In this document: in pieces, positions 59,018 to 64,000 of the stretch
Layout: each line of letters begins with the position of its first letter
Position numbering within the stretch: position 1 is the first letter of the stretch
DNA from: Mansonella perstans
Taxonomy: Eukaryota > Nematoda > Chromadorea > Rhabditida > Onchocercidae
Reading direction: 5' to 3'
DNA length: 64,000 nt
NCBI GenBank assembly: GCA_037074765.1
Contig: JBAMDO010000573.1
Coordinates: 248,001-312,000, forward strand
The notes under the pieces: generated by a model
Told to the model about the DNA's origin: nothing
Database searches by the model: none
The model's input: only the letters and a program-made list of their open reading frames with translations
Made by a program: the position numbers and the translations under genes

Positions 59018-61288
59018 CATTTATCACTTGAAAGAACTCCATTAAAAAAATCGATTTCCACGATGTGCACATCTGATTTGATAGTAGTTTTCTAAGTCTC
59101 TGACCACTTCATTCAAATTAACCTCACGTGAACATAGTATGATCTAAGTTTATCACGGTCTTACTTTGACTTCTTGAGAGCAATGCATTTCACTGTCTTC
59201 ATATTGGTTCTTACACATTACTTCAATAATTGTAAAATTTGCTTAGTTCTATAGTGCAATTTCCAACTCGATTTCAATTTGAAAAGGATAAATTTCCTTT
59301 CATAGACGAATATTTAACTAATTCAAACGTTGTCATTAAAAATAAAAAATAAGAATTTTTCCAAAATTAGAATTCGTTATTATGCTTTTTGGAAGTCTTT
59401 TATTAATCGTTTAAATATTCACTGAAAGCACTCAGAAGATGGATAAGAATAATTTTGAGAAAAAGGACGCTACGCCTACAATTCTCTTTTATATTGATTG
59501 GCCTATCGTTGAAGAAGATTTGAAAATTGGCTTTTGGCTTCTAATCGCATAAAGCGAGTAAATTCACTACGCTCCAAAAATTTAAAATACATTTTGCATG
59601 ATGCACAAAACGATGTGATAATTCAATTTTAAATAAGGAAAGAATTTAACATATTTTTAATATTAATTTAAATCTTAAGAGTTAATAACAAAGTATTGAA
59701 GTCATGATTAAATTACTGGACAAAGGTCATATTCTGGTAATTTCAAATATATTCAAACACAAGGAATCAATTAGATGCAATTAAAAATTGTTTCATTCTT
59801 TCTGGAATTTTCGCTTTAGAATAAATCTGCAATAAAAACTAGAAATTGTTAACTTTAATAACCTAAAAGTAATAAAAAATTAAATTACTACAATTAAATT
59901 ACTGATTTTCTTTATTATCCATCTATGCCTGTCATAATAAAGTGTAACATACAAACATACACAGATCATTTCTTTGCATTCATATGCTCAGTTGTTAGTG
60001 AAGTCCTGTTTCCTAGACTGATGTTTTGCTCCTACACTTCACTGAATCTTATGCATAATTAAAAATGAAGGAAGATGAAAAAAAAATCAGTGGAACTGAT
60101 TCTTATCTGATCTATTTATTACGAAAAATTAGAGGATGAGAGAGAATTTGATTATGACGATTGATTATGGCGATCCACATAACATCCCAAGTATTTCAGA
60201 TCTTAACCTTCGAAATAAGAGTGGACTGAAATAAAATGAATTTTTTTCTTCATTGATATAATTTCTACAGTTATGAAACATCTCAAAAACCGAAGTTGTA
60301 TCATTAATTCTCGAGTCCCGTTTTTTTATTTCAAAAGCAGTTTTTTATTGAAAACTGGTCAAAAGCAGTTTTTTTATTTCAAAGCAGTTTTTATTTTTAT
60401 TTCAAAAGCAGTTTTTATTGAAAACTGGTCAAGAGACTAGTTTGGCATTGCAATTTCACTAACTTAGTAACTTAATATGAAACCCAAATTTTTTTCCTTC
60501 CAGCTATTTCTATTTCTGCCGTAATGAATTGGGTAAAGTCTATTCAATGATTTTGCCATCATGCTTCATAGATTTAAGATCATTGAGAGAAAATGAACCA
60601 AAACTTTTGCAAGCTTATTTTTTTGATGCTTAATACGAATAACTTTTAGTATTTAATCTAATTCGGTTCTTCTTCAGATTTCTCCTTTTCCTCAAAGAAT
60701 GAATATTTTTTATTTTGTGCCCAGATATAGAGATTGAAAAAGTTGGGAATAATTATATTTGCAAAGCTTTCTATAAATTATGTGTTTGTAACAAACTGGG
60801 AAAAATCCGTTTAACAAAAGCATAGAGATTCGCATAGATATTTATGTACTGTAGGAAATGATTGTGTTGAAGATTTTTACACGCTATCATGCAGCGACAA
60901 TAGACCAAGGATTTGTGATTGCAAGATGATGCAGTGCTAGTGAATTGATCGTTGTTGATTGACAGCGGAATTTTTGGGTCAAAATTTGAGGAGAAAGTTT
61001 GTTTTCGTATTCAAAGTTTGTTACATCAATTAGGTAAATTTGAAAAAAAAGAAAAAAAATTGCCACACAAAAAAAATATTTCTTAAAAGTCTGAAATTTT
61101 GCTGACCGACTTGTCTTATCTAATAAATATTGCATGGCCATTTTCTCATGTGATGAAAATTGCGCTTCTGTTTTTGAACTTTATACCTGCAGTTGATTTG
61201 ACATGTGCCATCAACAACTGGTTTTTGAGCAATCTTGTTATTATGTTACAAAACTGTAAAATTTCTCTGTTCGTCCTCTCTTATAGCG
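59018..61288. other. Intergenic region upstream of the secreted-protein gene
   Basis: AT-rich with no supported exon. Contains a short imperfect tandem repeat at about 60331-60432. The right end should hold the promoter and outron of the gene starting at 61289. Confidence 0.45.
60331..60432 (+). repeat. Imperfect tandem repeat with aaagcagtttttt core
   Basis: The unit tcaaaagcagttttt-attg followed by aaaactggtca occurs at 60331 and about 60402, period about 70 bases, with two further copies of the aaagcagttttt core between them. Confidence 0.75.
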
Positions 61289-63588
61289 ATGAATTTAAAT
61301 TGTCTTTTTATTACTATTATCTGGATATTCATTGAAGCGCTTATATCGTGCATATCATCAACTCATAGCATTCCCGAATCCGATCTGTGGATAAACACTA
61401 CATATCAAGCTGAGGATTTTGGAATTCGTCACGAGAAATTACTTCAGTGTGAAGCATGGAAGTTATGGTGGAAATTACAGGTAGGCTAGCAACTTATTAT
61501 GTGGTTACTGTCTCTGAACTGGAAAAAACTTCAAAAAAATCACATGTTGCTTAATTAATTAACATACGGTCACATTAAAAAGTCATCGAAAACGAGAATT
61601 TTAAAAAAGTATACTATATCTATTAGTCCTCTGGTTCCATCTTATTTTAGATTATTTTCATCCCAGTTTGTAATTTACTTAATTAGGTACTTATCTTAAA
61701 TGTTCGGTTTTGAAAATTTTACAAATAAAATTTTAGTCTCTTCAGGTAGGTGAGATTACGCCTACGGCCGAAATCAATGATTTATTATCAACAAGAAAGG
61801 TAGAAGTATCATTGAACAGTGTAGTGCAGCTGGCAGAATTTGGCTTACCAAAATATCTATTCTCTAAATATAAGGTTAATTTATTCTATTAACTTTTACT
61901 TTGATTGCTTGATTTCAATTTTTATTTCAAATTTCTACTTACCGCTTTTTCAAAAATTATTTGACATCCCGATATCATTTTCTTAAATCATTTATGAATA
62001 TATAATTGTTGAAAAAATAAAATTGTGTCTCTTATAACCTCAACCCATTTAAGTTTAAAACAGTGCATATCAATTTCAAGAAAGTATGCAAAAATCACAG
62101 TCGATATTTGTTGATTGATTCGCCCTATGAAGCAAAGTTAGCTATTATCTCTTATCACTTGATATGATTGAGAATACAACTGTTCTTCTGTTTCTCTTAT
62201 CTAACTTCTTAAAAAAATGGGCTTTTTCATGCAAAAAAATAATTTATTGATTTAACCCCTTTTTGTAATATCTTCGTTTTAGCAGTATTCGAGAAATTCT
62301 AGTATTTTCTTTATTAGAAATAAAATTGCAAAGAATAGTCTAAAAGAGACGGAGGACTAGTATTAATTTTTGGTCATTCAGAGAACATGGAATTGATACA
62401 TCTGAGATATGCCATAATTATGAAGCTAAAACGAAAACTTTGTCGAGTATAGAAATCGATGGAAACGTTGGATCATACTTTTTAGCCAGGTAAATTTGGA
62501 TTTATTGCAGAAATCGAAGAAATATATTAATGATCATCGTGGCAAACGATCGTTTTCTTCAAGTTGCTTTCATCAATTTCTTTCATATTGCAAGTAATTT
62601 TAATTAATCCCGGAGAACAATGTTCTACCTTCACATGACACGCTCGCATTGAACACACGGACAAAAGTAATATATTCTTCTCAAAATTCTCCGCAAAATG
62701 GCATAATTTTGCGGAGAATTTTTTTAAACTAAGCTGAAAACGTTACTTTGGAATGAGCTTTTTATTATGAATTTCAAAATTCAAAGTAATACTTATCTTC
62801 AAATACTTCATGGAAGAAAAGCAATGTTGCATAAATGTTTATCACGATTGATTAGAAAAAACATGATTGCCTTTTCTATTGCAAAAGAGAAGAAACAAAA
62901 GAATCCGTTCATTCGTAAAAATTACCGCCGTTTTGAGTCTGAGGCTGAAAAACATATTGCTTTCATTATGTCAGCAAATGATTTATTTCCTGATAAATGC
63001 TGGAAATCTCAGTAATCATAGCAGCTTTAGAACCTTGAAAATGCTGAATTATTTTTATTCTTCATTCTTTAGTACTAAGAAATCTCGGAAGCCTGACATA
63101 CTGGAATTGAGAACAAAAAACGCTTTACACACTACCAAATATAGTCAGGATTATGATTGGCAAGGGATCGAAAGATCACCGTCAATCCCATCTGGAGGAA
63201 TTAGCATTATCAATCCTACAGCATTTCAAGTCACTTATCAAGTAAACAATTAAGAATCTTTTTGCAATCATTATTTCAAACTTTCTTCTTTCTATTTCTC
63301 ATTTCACATTTCATTTCAAGATAAGTTGTAAATATAAAAATTTTTGGAAAATACTTATAGGTAAGCGCTGATTTCGAGCAAAACGGTTCGATAATTGTTG
63401 TGCGCAATCAAAAAGTAGCTGATTTTTACAAACTCGGCGAAATAGCTTCAGTACTCGAACTTCACAAAGGACTAAAAATTGATCTTGAAAAAGTTTGCAT
63501 TACAGAAAAATTTGGCGCTGAGAATATCGACGGAATAACGGAAAGTTCGCTATTATTTCCAAAACATAAAGCTTTACTATGGAATTAA
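61289..63588 (+). CDS. Unrecognised protein with signal peptide, seven exons, 368 residues
   Basis: Exons are 61289-61480, 61746-61874, 62081-62136, 62382-62489, 62787-63011, 63073-63241 and 63361-63588. A leader-type acceptor (ctcttatag) ends two bases before the ATG, all phases agree and the total is 1107 bases. The first 25 residues (MNLNCLFITIIWIFIEALIS plus CISST) form a signal peptide or signal anchor. There is an N-glycosylation site (NTT) soon after and no other obvious membrane span. Recognisable stretches but no known family: LAEFGLPKYLF, ICHNYEAKTKTLSSIEI, a basic segment (RKNMIAFSIAKEKKQKNPF), FIMSANDLFPDKCW, SGGISIINPTAFQVTYQ and VLELHKGLKIDLEKVCI. Exon 3 (56 bases) is the least certain. 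Suggested to be a secreted or ER-lumenal protein; function unknown. Confidence 0.7.
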
Positions 63589-64000
63589 CAAAATCACTAC
63601 CATTTAATGGTTATTACAAATTTAGTTTCTTAATAATTATTCACTTATTTTTAATAAAAATAAAAAGATTTTTAGTCTCGCAAAGTTCGATTGAAAAGGA
63701 TTCAAGCGAGGAAAAGGTTAATCTCACAGACAGCTCCACAATCAGTTGTTTTGACATTATTTTCTTAGAGAGATTGATGAAAGAATTTGAAAACTTTAAT
63801 AATTTTGTGCATTTAACTATCAAAATACCATATAAATTGTGAAAACTAAATTTCTGCCTAAAGTTCAACAGAAATTTAGGCGGAAAAGAAGCTTGGAAAA
63901 AAAAGCTTAGAAGAAAAAATTCAACATAATTCAACGATGTTTTTCAAGCGAGGCATTCAGTTAAGCAGTATTTTAAATGTATTTGATAATGAAATGATAT
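63589..64000. other. 3' flank and right edge
   Basis: AT-rich. A plus-strand open stretch from the acceptor-like tttttag near 63676 to a stop at 63842 (VNLTDSSTISCFDIIF...) might be UTR or an exon of another gene. Nothing can be assigned. Confidence 0.35.
63653..63658 (+). terminator. Polyadenylation signal of the secreted-protein gene
   Basis: Canonical AATAAA 65 bases after the stop codon at 63588, in A-rich sequence. Confidence 0.55.

Overview
This is eukaryotic nuclear DNA from a nematode. It is AT-rich, with small exons split by introns of about 50 bases to 3.3 kb with GT-AG borders. Several start codons lie just after a trans-splice-type acceptor. The gene content is nematode: a cuticle collagen, a cuticlin-like ZP protein, a major-sperm-protein (MSP) domain protein and a degenerin-type channel. 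Base composition and intron size suggest a clade III (filarial or other spirurid) worm; that is inference, and nothing here fixes the species. There are no convincing bacterial, viral or transposase genes, and I found no tRNA, rRNA or CRISPR array.

Layout. 0-4 kb: a possible divergent first exon at the left edge, a complete ESCRT-III CHMP4/Snf7 gene (1765-3133, +), and a possible small minus-strand gene. 4-8.8 kb is empty. 8.8-9.8 kb: an unrecognised four-exon gene. 11.9-22.1 kb: an 18-exon type IV (zeta/iota-like) diacylglycerol kinase (+). 23.3-25.5 kb: a gene joining a TB2/DP1/HVA22-like (REEP-like) membrane region to a C-terminal MSP domain (+). 26.0-32.1 kb: a 19-exon DEG/ENaC channel (-), convergent with the previous gene. 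32.3-41.3 kb: a gene-poor 9 kb stretch with a degenerate inverted repeat. 41.3-43.7 kb: a cuticle collagen (+). 45.5-55.5 kb: three minus-strand genes in a row, ZP/cuticlin, then a DNAJC4-like J protein, then a dynactin p24 (DCTN3-like) subunit, each with a splice acceptor directly before its ATG. 55.5-61.3 kb: mostly empty, with two candidate exons. 61.3-63.6 kb: an unrecognised seven-exon gene for a protein with a signal peptide (+).

Exon models were built by hand from splice consensus, family similarity and reading phase. For every complete multi-exon model the exon lengths sum to a multiple of three and all junction phases agree. The collagen, ZP protein and perhaps the channel fit cuticle and epidermal or neuromuscular biology, but the genes do not form one pathway. 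The most unusual items are the TB2-like plus MSP fusion, an insertion of about 340 residues in the channel ectodomain, two GC-AG introns, and a 45-bp tandem repeat that stays open in frame just upstream of the fusion gene.
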